From the NCBI GenBank assembly GCA_017427545.1, contig JAFRSO010000007.1, forward strand, positions 1-35,229: DNA of 35,229 nt, read 5' to 3'. The stretch is from Selenomonadaceae bacterium (GTDB taxonomy: Bacteria; Bacillota; Negativicutes; Selenomonadales; Selenomonadaceae). A program made the position numbers and the translations under genes. The notes below the pieces were generated by a model. The model did not search any database and had not been told where the DNA came from. It worked only from the letters and a program-made list of their open reading frames with translations. The stretch's first letter is position 1, and each line of letters begins with the position of its first letter. Below are positions 15,924 through 24,129 of this stretch, piece by piece.

Positions 15924-16844
15924 ATGCTGTACGCAATGATTGACGTTGGCTCGAATACGATTCGCATGGCGGTTTATGACATTGACGGCGACCGCGTTGA
16001 AATGCTCATGAAAAGGAAACATACCGTCGGACTTGCGTCGTATGTTCGCGACGGCGTGATGCAACGTCAAGGCATCGATAAAGTCGTTGAGATTATCGGC
16101 GAATATCGCCACTTTTTGGACGACTTCGGGATAACGCAGGTAACCGCCTTCACGACTGCCGCCCTCCGAAACGCCGTAAACGGTTCGCAAGCCGTCGACG
16201 AAATTTCTTTCCGCACGGGAATAAATATCATGCTCATGAGTGGCGACGACGAGGCGACTTATGATTTTATCGGCGCGACGCATGACTTAACTGACGAAAA
16301 AGGCTTGCTCATCGACATTGGCGGCGGCTCGACAGAAATTGTTTACTTCAAAGACCGTGAGATTCGCGTCAAGGCCAGCTTGCCAATCGGGAGCTTGAGT
16401 TTTCACACGCGCTACACGGGCATACACATTTTGCCCAGTGCCGTCGAATGTGCGGAAATGTACGCCGAAGCTGAAGCGACTGTCAGCGCGGTGCAAGAAT
16501 TTCAAGCCGTCAGCCACGCTCAAATTTGCGGCATAGGCGGCACGTTCAAAGGGGCAATGGCTCTTTACAACGCAATGTACGGTATGACGCACAAGAATAT
16601 GCGCATGGAGGTGCGGCGGATTCATGACATTTTATATCGCTTTCAACGCGACCACGAATTGATTGTCCCCGATAAAATTTTGCTCATGAAGACTGTCCCC
16701 GAAAGAATGCATACGTTCATGCCGGGCTTGATTATCGCTGACGTTCTGGCAAAACGTTTCGGCAGTCTGCACATACTTTACAGCGATTCGGGCGTCCGCG
16801 AAGGTTACATTTACGACAAAATTATCGACAAGGAATTTTTCTAG
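15924..16844 (+). CDS. ppx: Ppx/GppA-family phosphatase
   Basis: 306 residues with the ASKHA fold signature MIDVGSNTIRMAVYDIDG at the start (first phosphate loop). AFTTAALRNAVNG lies near 75, and the second phosphate loop LIDIGGGSTEIVYF near 130. GIGGTFKGAMALYN near 205 and a C-terminal SDSGVREGYIYD follow. These enzymes hydrolyse polyphosphate ends or convert pppGpp to ppGpp. The protein has only the catalytic two-lobed part and lacks the C-terminal HD-like domain of E. coli Ppx, as in many short Firmicute versions. GGGAGGCG precedes ATG 15924. It is five kilobases from rel; a role in the same alarmone network is possible but unproven. Confidence 0.88.
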   Translation: MLYAMIDVGSNTIRMAVYDIDGDRVEMLMKRKHTVGLASYVRDGVMQRQGIDKVVEIIGEYRHFLDDFGITQVTAFTTAALRNAVNGSQAVDEISFRTGINIMLMSGDDEATYDFIGATHDLTDEKGLLIDIGGGSTEIVYFKDREIRVKASLPIGSLSFHTRYTGIHILPSAVECAEMYAEAEATVSAVQEFQAVSHAQICGIGGTFKGAMALYNAMYGMTHKNMRMEVRRIHDILYRFQRDHELIVPDKILLMKTVPERMHTFMPGLIIADVLAKRFGSLHILYSDSGVREGYIYDKIIDKEFF

Positions 16845-16845
16845 G

Positions 16846-16911
16846 AATTAGTAATTAGGAACTGGGAACTAGTAGGGATTAGGTTTCTAGTCCCTAGTTC
16901 CTAGTTCCTAC
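16846..16911. repeat. Period-7 repeat hairpin (locus C)
   Basis: AATTAGG/AACTAGT-type heptamers on the left and CTAGTTC-type heptamers on the right form an imperfect inverted repeat. It occupies the whole gap between ppx and the sucD ribosome site (AAGGAGAG, 16913-16920). Confidence 0.8.
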
Positions 16912-16926
16912 AAAGGAGAGGATACA

Positions 16927-17829
16927 GTGATTTTGGTTGACAGAAACACGAAGGTCATCGTTCAAGGCATCACGGGCAAGGCGGCGACTTTCCACACGAA
17001 ACAAATGCTCGCTTACGGCACAAAGATTGTCGGCGGCGTGACACCCGGTAAGGCAGGTCAAACTGTCGAGGGTATCCCCGTCTTCAACACGGTTGAGGAG
17101 GCTGTCAAGGCTACCGGCGCAACGGCTTCGGTTATTTACGTCCCCGCACCCTTCGCAGCAGATTCGATTCTTGAGGCGGTTGACGCGGGATTGGATTTGG
17201 TCGTCTGCATTACCGAACACATTCCCGTTTTGGATATGGTTAAAGTTCGCCGCTACATGATCGGCAAAAAGACGCGTCTTATCGGCCCGAATTGCCCCGG
17301 CATTATGACGACCGGTGAGGCTAAACTCGGAATTATTCCGCCCAATGTCCAAAAGAAAGGTCACGTCGGTTTAGTTTCACGCTCTGGAACTTTGACTTAC
17401 GAGGCGGCCTTCCAACTCATGAACGCGGGCATTGGTATCACGACTTCGGTCGGTATCGGCGGCGATCCCGTTAAAGGCTCCGACTTCATCGACATTTTGC
17501 AACTCTTCAAGGATGACGACGAGACTAAGGCCGTTTTGCTTATTGGCGAGATTGGCGGCAATGCTGAAGAAGATGCTGCCCGTTGGATAGCCGAGAATAT
17601 GCCCGAAAAACCTGTTGCGGCATTTATCGCAGGCCGTCAAGCTCCTCCCGGTAAACGCATGGGTCACGCGGGCGCAATCATCAGCGGCGGCAAGGGTACT
17701 GCTGCTGACAAGATTAAAGCTCTTAACGCGGTCGGCATTGAGGTTGCGGACACCGTCGCCCATATCGGTGATACCGTCGTCGATACCTTGAAACGCGCCG
17801 GCATTTACGAAGTCTGTCACACTTGCTGA
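16927..17829 (+). CDS. sucD: Succinyl-CoA synthetase alpha subunit
   Basis: 300 residues. [20 protein letters not shown] is the N-terminal CoA-binding fold, [16 protein letters not shown] follows, and [15 protein letters not shown] lies near 120. [15 protein letters not shown] and [17 protein letters not shown] near 155-190 are ligase signatures. [14 protein letters not shown] near 245 contains the phosphorylated His. Together with the beta subunit it interconverts succinyl-CoA and succinate with ATP or GTP. GTG 16927 has AAGGAGAG 6 nt upstream. The usual partner sucC is not adjacent (upstream is ppx, downstream a minus-strand BRO-N gene), so the beta subunit must be elsewhere or the partner may differ. 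Confidence 0.93.
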   Translation: MILVDRNTKVIVQGITGKAATFHTKQMLAYGTKIVGGVTPGKAGQTVEGIPVFNTVEEAVKATGATASVIYVPAPFAADSILEAVDAGLDLVVCITEHIPVLDMVKVRRYMIGKKTRLIGPNCPGIMTTGEAKLGIIPPNVQKKGHVGLVSRSGTLTYEAAFQLMNAGIGITTSVGIGGDPVKGSDFIDILQLFKDDDETKAVLLIGEIGGNAEEDAARWIAENMPEKPVAAFIAGRQAPPGKRMGHAGAIISGGKGTAADKIKALNAVGIEVADTVAHIGDTVVDTLKRAGIYEVCHTC

Positions 17830-17850
17830 AAAATTTTTCCCGAAAAAAAT

Positions 17851-17882
17851 TCCTCCGCCCGATTGAGTGGAGGTTTTTTTGC
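17851..17882. terminator. Shared terminator of sucD and the BRO-N gene
   Basis: TCCTCC...GGAGG hairpin with A-rich left and T-rich right flanks, serving convergent genes. On the minus strand it is nearly identical to the terminator at 3401-3430 after the BRO-N remnant. Confidence 0.8.
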
Positions 17883-17903
17883 GCAAAAAAATCGCCGGCA
17901 GTT

Positions 17904-18713
17904 TCAATCGCACTTGCTGCCGACGATAAAATTTGCGGAATTTACGAGGACGTGTTGTTTTTCGGGAGAATCAGTCAACATTTCCGCGATTGCCAAAAGT
18001 TTTTCACCGCGCTCAATTTCGGAGACGGCGTCAAAAAGTTTTGCGATAATATCGATAGCATTACACGTTGCCTCAAAATTGACAGAAAAAAATTCCCCGT
18101 CCGTTTTGTAAGGGGAAAAAATTTTTTGGCAATAAATTTCCATGAGGCGGGCACTTTTGCGGGACATGAGCGGTGAATAATGGTGATTCAAAACCTTAAG
18201 ATTGGTTTTACGCTCGATTTGCTTAATGCGCTCGTTAATGTCGCTTGCGTTGCCGATTTTTACGGTGTTGTTGCTCAAGAGGACAACATAAACATGAGAG
18301 TCTTTAAGCTGACCGGCACGGCGTCTGGGATTTTTCAACGCCTTTTTCATGGCAGAGGCGGAGATTGCGGGCGCGGCAATAGAATAACTACCGGTTTTGT
18401 TAATTGTCGGGAGCACATCATGATAAACCCAACGCTGAAAATCAGACGCTTCTTTTTTGCGACTGGAGAATACTAAGCGATAAAATCCCGGTTCATTAAC
18501 AACATTGACTTCTCCATAGGGCAGCCCTAAGTTGAACTTAGCCCTCTCATCTTCGTGAAGTTGTTTCATTGCCATTGTCGGATTTTTGATGTCGAGAGCA
18601 CGACACAAATCTGCCGCGACGAAATGAATTCTGCCATCGATAATCACGAGGCGAACTTGTCCAAACTTTTCGTGATTGAATAGTTGAACTTGGTCTTTTA
18701 CTTGATCTTCCAT
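17904..18713 (-). CDS. BRO-N antirepressor with T5orf172 (GIY-YIG-like) domain
   Basis: 269 residues. BRO-N domain spans about 10-110: FGQVRLVIIDGRIHFVAADL, then VVNEPGFYRLVFSSRKKEAS and VYHDVLPTINKTGSY. An Ala/Lys/Arg-rich linker follows. The T5orf172 domain is at about 140-205 (HVYVVLLSNNTVKIGNASDI to KTDGEFF). The C-terminal helical tail is about 60 residues. BRO-N proteins act as phage antirepressors or bind DNA; T5orf172 is related to GIY-YIG nucleases but activity is often unproven. ATG 18713 has AAAGGAGG just upstream; the longer frame crosses the tRNA promoter. It is isolated from other phage genes, between sucD and tRNA-Ser. The decayed homologue at 2832-3500 shows the module is mobile. 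Confidence 0.87.
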   Translation of the reverse strand: MEDQVKDQVQLFNHEKFGQVRLVIIDGRIHFVAADLCRALDIKNPTMAMKQLHEDERAKFNLGLPYGEVNVVNEPGFYRLVFSSRKKEASDFQRWVYHDVLPTINKTGSYSIAAPAISASAMKKALKNPRRRAGQLKDSHVYVVLLSNNTVKIGNASDINERIKQIERKTNLKVLNHHYSPLMSRKSARLMEIYCQKIFSPYKTDGEFFSVNFEATCNAIDIIAKLFDAVSEIERGEKLLAIAEMLTDSPEKQHVLVNSANFIVGSKCD

Positions 18714-18750
18714 AAATACTCCTCCTTTTAAAGATAGCCGCCAAAAATGC

Positions 18751-18779
18751 TTGACAGATTTTTTCACGCGTGATAACAT
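18751..18779 (+). promoter_or_regulatory. Promoter of tRNA-Ser
   Basis: TTGACA (18751-18756), 17 bp, TAACAT (18774-18779), ending 12 bp before the tRNA. Confidence 0.7.
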
Positions 18780-18791
18780 TACGTGCACTGC

Positions 18792-18880
18792 GGAGGAGTG
18801 TCCGAGCGGTTGAAGGTGCTTGACTCGAAATCAAGTGTGGTCACAAGCCACCGTGGGTTCGAATCCCACCCCCTCCGCCA
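18792..18880 (+). tRNA. tRNA-Ser(CGA)
   Basis: The acceptor arm is GGAGGAG pairing with CCCCTCC (one A-C mismatch). The anticodon stem is CTTGA/TCAAG with loop CTCGAAA, giving anticodon CGA, which reads UCG Ser codons. A long variable arm, as expected for tRNA-Ser, is followed by the T arm GTGGG-TTCGAAT-CCCAC. CCA is encoded at 18878-18880. Confidence 0.95.
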
Positions 18881-18895
18881 CAAATAGAAATTAAC

Positions 18896-18924
18896 AAGCC
18901 GTGCTTCACTTTGGAGCGCGGCTT
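18896..18924 (+). terminator. Hairpin between tRNA-Ser and cysK
   Basis: AAGCCGTGC pairs with GCGCGGCTT (one G-T pair). Only three T follow, so it is a weak terminator or processing signal. It ends just before the cysK ribosome site. Confidence 0.5.
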
Positions 18925-18943
18925 TCGCGTAGGAGGAATTACT

Positions 18944-19870
18944 ATGATTTACACGTCCGTCACGGAACTTATCGGCAACACGCCGCTCCTTGAGGCAAAA
19001 AATTTTTCGTCGAAAGTTAATTTTAACGGCAGACTTCTGGTTAAGCTTGAGTACTTCAATCCCGCCGGCAGTGTCAAGGACAGAGTTGCAAAGGCGATGA
19101 TTGAGGCGGCCGAGTCTGAAGGTAAGCTCAACAAAAATTCCGTGATAATCGAACCGACCAGCGGCAATACCGGAATCGGGCTTGCGAGTTTTGCGGCGGC
19201 GAAAGGTTATCGCGCGATTTTCACCATGCCCGAAACGATGAGTGTTGAGCGTCGACAGTTGCTCAAAGCTTACGGCGCGGAAATTGTTTTGACTGAAGGC
19301 GCAAAGGGTATGAAAGGTGCGATTGCCAAGGCTGAAGAACTTGCAAAAGAAATTCCCGACGCGTTTATCCCGTCACAGTTCACCAATCCCGCGAACCCTG
19401 CAGCTCATGTGGCGACGACCGGTCCGGAAATTTGGCGTGACACTGAAGGCGCAGTCGAAGTTTTCGTTGCAGGTGTCGGAACTGGCGGAACTTTAAGCGG
19501 TGTCGGAAAATTTTTAAAGTCAAAGAATCCCGCCGTCAAAATCGTTGCTGTTGAGCCGAAAACTTCGCCGGTCTTGTCGGAAGGTAAAGCCGGTGCTCAT
19601 AAAATTCAGGGAATTGGCGCGGGCTTTATTCCCGAAACTCTCGACACGAAAATTTATGACGCGATTGTTCCCGTCGCCAACGAAGACGCCTTTAAGTTCG
19701 GCAGAGAATTTGCGCGGGCTGAAGGAGTTCTCGTCGGTATATCATCGGGCGCGGCATTGGCGGCAGCTATCGAACTTTCCAAGCGTGACGACTTCGCCGG
19801 AAAAACTTTCGTAGTCCTCCTGCCTGACACCGGCGACCGCTATCTTTCCACCGACCTTTACAAAGATTAA
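18944..19870 (+). CDS. cysK: Cysteine synthase (O-acetylserine sulfhydrylase)
   Basis: 308 residues, standard for CysK. The PLP lysine is in [15 protein letters not shown] near residue 43. The substrate loop [14 protein letters not shown] lies near 70, [10 protein letters not shown] near 97, and the PLP phosphate loop [12 protein letters not shown] near 175. [12 protein letters not shown] lies near 222 and the C-terminal [12 protein letters not shown] is characteristic. It makes cysteine from O-acetylserine and sulfide. ATG 18944 has AGGAGG upstream; a frame opening at 18911 is not supported. No serine acetyltransferase is nearby. It may be read from the tRNA-Ser promoter if the hairpin between them is leaky. 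Confidence 0.95.
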   Translation: MIYTSVTELIGNTPLLEAKNFSSKVNFNGRLLVKLEYFNPAGSVKDRVAKAMIEAAESEGKLNKNSVIIEPTSGNTGIGLASFAAAKGYRAIFTMPETMSVERRQLLKAYGAEIVLTEGAKGMKGAIAKAEELAKEIPDAFIPSQFTNPANPAAHVATTGPEIWRDTEGAVEVFVAGVGTGGTLSGVGKFLKSKNPAVKIVAVEPKTSPVLSEGKAGAHKIQGIGAGFIPETLDTKIYDAIVPVANEDAFKFGREFARAEGVLVGISSGAALAAAIELSKRDDFAGKTFVVLLPDTGDRYLSTDLYKD

Positions 19871-19895
19871 TCGACATTTACAACCCGCTGTGCTA

Positions 19896-19937
19896 TTATA
19901 GCTTTAAGCTTTGAGCTTTCCTAACAGCTAACAGCTA
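19896..19937. repeat. Period-7 repeat hairpin (locus D, short)
   Basis: AGCTTTA/AGCTTTG/AGCTTTC heptamers are followed by TAACAGC heptamers. The arms pair imperfectly. It lies immediately upstream of the alaS ribosome site GGAGGT (19942-19947). Confidence 0.65.
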
Positions 19938-19954
19938 TAATGGAGGTAGATATT

Positions 19955-22576
19955 TTGAAATACATGACAGGCAAAGAAATCGCCGAGGCGTTCTTGAAAT
20001 TTTTCGAGGGCAAAGGGCATTTAATCATGCCGAGCTTTTCGCTGATACCCGAAAACGATCCGACACTTTTGATGATTGGCGCGGGAATGGCACCGCTTAA
20101 ACCGTTCTTTACCGGCAAACTCAAACCGCCTTGTCCGCGAGTGACGACGAATCAACGTTGCGTGCGGACGGGTGACATTGAAAACGTCGGACGGACTGCG
20201 CGGCATCATACAGCGTTCATGATGTTGGGAAATTTTTCATTCGGCGATTATTTCAAGGCCGAAGCGATACCTTGGGCGTGGGAATTTTTGACGGAAGTTT
20301 GCGGCTTGCCACGAGAAAAACTTTGGGTGTCGATTTATCCCAACGATGATGAGGCGGAGCAAATTTGGCTCAAGCAGCCCGGACTTAATCCCGCGCATAT
20401 CGTTCGACTTGATGATAATTTCTGGGAGATTGGCCCCGGACCTTGCGGCCCCGACAGTGAAATTTATATTGACTTGGGCGAGGAGCGCGGTTGCGGCAAA
20501 GATACTTGTGCGCCCGGCTGTGATTGCGACAGATTTTTGGAGATTTGGAACCTCGTCTTCACGCAATTTGACAGAACCGAGGATGGCGAATACAAGCCGC
20601 TTGAACATAAAAATATCGATACGGGCTGCGGACTTGAACGACTTGCCAGCGTCCTCCAGCAGAAAAATTCCAACTTCGAGACCGATTTACTTTTCCCGAT
20701 AATTGAATACGTCGAGAAAATCAGCGGGCTTAAATATGGCGTCGACGCGAAGAAAGATATTTCCATGAAGGTTATCGCCGACCATGCGCGGTCGATGGCG
20801 TTCATGATTATGGATAAAATTTTGCCGTCGAATGAGGGACGCGGCTACGTCTTGCGCAGAATTTTACGGCGTGCGATTCGTCACGGGCGCATGTTGGGGA
20901 TTAAGGACGCCTTCCTTGAGGGCGCGATTGATGCCGTTGCGAAAATTTACGGCGACATTGCCGACTTCGAGGAGCTTGCCAAGAGTGTCAATTACATTAA
21001 AAAAGTCGTCCGCCTTGAAGAGGACAGATTTGCCGCGACGCTTGCGCAAGGTATGGAAGTTTTGACGCGCGAAATTGACAGTGCTAAATCTGCGGGCAAG
21101 ACTGAACTTGACGGCGAAATTTGCTTCAAGCTTTACGACACGTTCGGATTCCCTTACGAGTTGACGGAAGAAATTTTAGCGGAAAATAATTTGACTCCCG
21201 ACAAGGCCGGTTTTGATTCGGCAATGGAAAATCAGCGTCAACGTGCCCGCGCAGCTCGTGCCGCCAATGAAAGATTGGACGTTCCCGACTTGCTCAACGT
21301 CGACACCGAACATCTTACCCGCGACGAAAATTGTACGTCGTCGAAAGTTTTTGTGCTGTGGAAGGACGGCAAGATTGTTGAGGAACTTCATGACGGTGAC
21401 GAGGCGGGAATTATTTTGGATTGCACGCCGTTTTATGCGGAAGGCGGCGGTCAAGTCGGCGACGAGGGCTATCTTATCGGCGAACTCGGCAAGATTAAAA
21501 TTTCCAACGCAAAAAAACTTCCCGACGGCACGATTTATCACGAGGCCTACGTTGAGGAGGGTCAAGTCAAAGTCGATGACGTCGTTGAAATTAAAATCGA
21601 CCGCGACAAAAAACTTTCCTCCGCCCGCAATCACACGGCGACGCATTTACTTCAGGCCGCGTTGAAAAAAGTTGTCGGCAATCAAGTCAATCAAGCCGGC
21701 TCACTCGTCACGCCCGAACGTTTACGCTTTGACTTCTCGAACTTTGAACCCGTCACGCCTCAACAACTGGCCGACGTTGAGGAGCTTGTCAACGAGGAGA
21801 TTTTAAAGGCCGTCGACGTTGATATTAAACAAATGCCGATTGACGAGGCTAAGAAACTCGGCGCAATGGCTCTCTTCGGCGAAAAATACGGCGATGTTGT
21901 ACGCGTCGTGAGCGTCGAAGATTTCAGCTGTGAACTTTGCGGCGGCTCGCATGTCAAAAACGTCGGGCAGATCGGCAGATTTAAAATCGTCAGCGAAGGC
22001 GGAATTGCTGCAGGCGTTCGCAGGATTGAAGCTGTCACGGGGCGTGCCGCGATTAAAGATGCCACTCATCAAGCCGAACTTTTGAATCAGACGGCCGCGC
22101 TGTTGAAAGTCCGCGCAGAAGATTTGCCCGCTCAAGTCGAAAAAATTCTTGCCGAAGATAAAGCCATGCGCAAGGAACTCGACGAGACTCACAAGCTAAA
22201 GGAACGTGCCGAGGCTCAAAAGATTTTGGTCGGCGGCGAAGAAATTGGCGGCTTGAAATACGTTAAAGGCGTCGTGCAGGCGAAAACTCCCGACGATTTG
22301 CGCAACACCGCTGATTTCCTTATCGACAGGCTCGAAGGCGGCGTTATCGTTCTTGCGGCGATTAATGACGGCAAAGTTTCACTGGTCGTCAAGGCGGATA
22401 AGAAAGCATTGGCGGCGGGCGTTCATGCCGGCAAAATCGTCAAGGAAATTTCCAAACTCGTAGGCGGCGGCGGTGGAGGGCGTCCCGATATGGCTCAAGC
22501 CGGCGGTAAAAATCCCGACGGTATCCCGCAAATGTTTGACGCTGCAAAAAAGATTCTCGAAAACCTCAAGCAATAA
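19955..22576 (+). CDS. alaS: Alanyl-tRNA synthetase
   Basis: 873 residues, the usual size. The class II catalytic core is N-terminal (FFEGKGHLIMPSFSLIPENDPTLL, then TNQRCVRTGDIENVGRTARH). The editing domain carries HTATHLLQAALKKVVG near 560, and CELCGGSHV near 660 completes the zinc site. The C-terminal DHHA1 domain ends with the glycine-rich VGGGGGGRPDMAQAGG. It charges tRNA-Ala and clears mischarged Ser and Gly. TTG 19955 is preferred, because GGAGGT lies 7 nt upstream. ATG 19964 is 16 nt from it, and ATG 19940 precedes it. The gene converges with the decarboxylase gene, with only 3 bp between stop codons and no visible terminator. Confidence 0.96.
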   Translation: MKYMTGKEIAEAFLKFFEGKGHLIMPSFSLIPENDPTLLMIGAGMAPLKPFFTGKLKPPCPRVTTNQRCVRTGDIENVGRTARHHTAFMMLGNFSFGDYFKAEAIPWAWEFLTEVCGLPREKLWVSIYPNDDEAEQIWLKQPGLNPAHIVRLDDNFWEIGPGPCGPDSEIYIDLGEERGCGKDTCAPGCDCDRFLEIWNLVFTQFDRTEDGEYKPLEHKNIDTGCGLERLASVLQQKNSNFETDLLFPIIEYVEKISGLKYGVDAKKDISMKVIADHARSMAFMIMDKILPSNEGRGYVLRRILRRAIRHGRMLGIKDAFLEGAIDAVAKIYGDIADFEELAKSVNYIKKVVRLEEDRFAATLAQGMEVLTREIDSAKSAGKTELDGEICFKLYDTFGFPYELTEEILAENNLTPDKAGFDSAMENQRQRARAARAANERLDVPDLLNVDTEHLTRDENCTSSKVFVLWKDGKIVEELHDGDEAGIILDCTPFYAEGGGQVGDEGYLIGELGKIKISNAKKLPDGTIYHEAYVEEGQVKVDDVVEIKIDRDKKLSSARNHTATHLLQAALKKVVGNQVNQAGSLVTPERLRFDFSNFEPVTPQQLADVEELVNEEILKAVDVDIKQMPIDEAKKLGAMALFGEKYGDVVRVVSVEDFSCELCGGSHVKNVGQIGRFKIVSEGGIAAGVRRIEAVTGRAAIKDATHQAELLNQTAALLKVRAEDLPAQVEKILAEDKAMRKELDETHKLKERAEAQKILVGGEEIGGLKYVKGVVQAKTPDDLRNTADFLIDRLEGGVIVLAAINDGKVSLVVKADKKALAAGVHAGKIVKEISKLVGGGGGGRPDMAQAGGKNPDGIPQMFDAAKKILENLKQ

Positions 22577-22579
22577 TTT

Positions 22580-24004
22580 TCACACGACTTTTATCGTCAT
22601 CAAAGTTTTATCGGCGGCTCCGATTATTCGACCGCCGAATTTTTTTTCACGTTCAATCAGCGCGACGACCTCATCAGAAATTTTTTCGCCCGGCATTAGC
22701 AGCGGTATTCCCGGCGGATAAAATGTCACTTCTTCCGCACAAATTCTCCCGACGGATTTTTTCAGCTCGACGACTTCGACGGGCGAATAAAAAGTTTCCC
22801 GCGGACTGAGAAAGGCAATGGTCAAGGGAAAAGGGAAATGGGAAATGGGAAATGTTTTTGGCGGGCGATGAGGCAAAAGTTTCAATGCCTCGACGAGTTT
22901 TGAAATTGTGTCCGCGTCGTCGGCAAAAGTTATCAGAAATAATAAATTAGCCGCGTCTGAAAGTTCACATTGGATTTTCAGTTCGCGGCGCAAAATTTTT
23001 TCAGCCTCTTGACCCGGCAATCCCAAGCCTTGAACGTTCACGGTTACTTTCGTCGTGTCCAATGAAAAATTTTTCACGGCGTCGAAAGTTTTCAGCCCGT
23101 GAATTTTTTTTATCTCCGCCCGAAGTTTTTTCGACAGCTCAACCGTCGCAGAAATTTTTTCCACGCCGTCAAGTTCCATTTGCAAGCGCGCGATGTCCAA
23201 TGACGCCAGCAATAATTGATTCGGGCTTGTCGTCTGCAAAAGACTTGCCGCCAATTTGATTCGTTCGGCGTCGACAGAATTTTTTATCATAAGCATTGAG
23301 GTTTGTGTCAGCGAGCCTAAAATTTTGTGCGTCGATTGAGCGGCGACATCTGCGCCCGAATCCATTGCCGATTTTGGCAGCGCGTCCGAAAATTGCAAGT
23401 GCGCCCCGTGAGCTTCGTCGACCAATAAAATCATTCCCGCCGCATGAACAAGTTTTGAAATTTTTTCAACGTCCGCCGCCACTCCGTAATAATTCGGCGA
23501 CACGAGCAATACGGCTTTGGCTTGCGGAAATTTTTTTATCGCCCGCGCAATCGTCTCGACGCTGACATTTAACGGCAAATTGAATTTTTCGTCGAACTCA
23601 ACCGGCAAAAAAATCGGCGTCGCTCCCGACAAAATCAATCCCGAAATTACCGAACGATGAGCGTTGCGCGGAATCATGATTAAATCGCCCGCCTTGAGTG
23701 TCCCGAAAATCATTGCTTGTACCGCCGAAGTCGTCCCGTTGACCATGAAAATACATTCGTCCGCGTGCCACAATCCGGCCGCTAAAATTTGCGCCGCCTT
23801 TATGCAGGAGTGCGGCTCGTGCAAGTCGTCAAGCTCTTCCATTAGTGAAACTTCCTGCCGCAAACCTTCCGCCGTCAAAAGTTCGCGCAATAATTCATGT
23901 GCGCCGCGACCTTGCTTATGACCCGGCGTGTGAAATGCCAATGCTCCGTCCGCAGAATATTTTTTCATTGCCGCGACGATTGGTACCGAAAATTTTTTTG
24001 TCAC
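22580..24004 (-). CDS. Orn/Lys/Arg decarboxylase, aspartate-aminotransferase fold
   Basis: 474 residues. ALAFHTPGHKQGRGAHELL is the family N-terminus, and VNGTTSAVQAMI near 90 follows. VLLVSPNYYGV and ILLVDEAHGAHLQF near 165-195 hold the PLP Asp. The Schiff-base Lys is in QSTHKILGSLTQTSML near 205. The C-terminal small domain includes FYPPGIPLLMPGE. Such enzymes decarboxylate basic amino acids to polyamines; the substrate cannot be read here. GTG 24004 is chosen because GGAGGAG precedes it and a perfect TATAAT (24044-24039) overlaps the alternative ATG at 24040. An array of 7-bp repeats (22823-22854) lies inside the gene in a linker and codes for FPISHFPFP. Confidence 0.86.
   Translation of the reverse strand: MTKKFSVPIVAAMKKYSADGALAFHTPGHKQGRGAHELLRELLTAEGLRQEVSLMEELDDLHEPHSCIKAAQILAAGLWHADECIFMVNGTTSAVQAMIFGTLKAGDLIMIPRNAHRSVISGLILSGATPIFLPVEFDEKFNLPLNVSVETIARAIKKFPQAKAVLLVSPNYYGVAADVEKISKLVHAAGMILLVDEAHGAHLQFSDALPKSAMDSGADVAAQSTHKILGSLTQTSMLMIKNSVDAERIKLAASLLQTTSPNQLLLASLDIARLQMELDGVEKISATVELSKKLRAEIKKIHGLKTFDAVKNFSLDTTKVTVNVQGLGLPGQEAEKILRRELKIQCELSDAANLLFLITFADDADTISKLVEALKLLPHRPPKTFPISHFPFPLTIAFLSPRETFYSPVEVVELKKSVGRICAEEVTFYPPGIPLLMPGEKISDEVVALIEREKKFGGRIIGAADKTLMTIKVV
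22823..22854. repeat. Period-7 repeat array inside the decarboxylase gene
   Basis: On the plus strand AAGGGAA, AAGGGAA, ATGGGAA, ATGGGAA, ATG. Only one arm is present and there is no inverted partner. It is the same style of heptamer as in the intergenic hairpins but is translated as part of the protein. Confidence 0.8.
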
Positions 24005-24038
24005 CGTGAATTTCTCCTCCGCATATAAATTTGAATTC

Positions 24039-24044
24039 ATTATA
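24039..24044 (-). promoter_or_regulatory. -10 box of the decarboxylase gene
   Basis: A perfect TATAAT on the minus strand, preceded by TTTG. The -35 region is weak. If used, transcription would start near 24032 and exclude the ATG at 24040. Confidence 0.45.
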
Positions 24045-24129
24045 CAAACTCCGGCTTTTCGTTGCAGGAAAATTTTTTCGGCGGCAGAATATTTCACTGA
24101 TAATTAAATTCAGGAAGGGTGGAAATTTT

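Noticed and set aside
18792..18880. tRNA-Ser as an integration site of an island
   Set aside because: No integrase gene or repeat of the tRNA 3' end was seen; housekeeping cysK follows directly.
18881..19954. T-box riboswitch before cysK or alaS
   Set aside because: No T-box sequence or specifier stem is visible; the short leaders hold only a small hairpin and a period-7 repeat.
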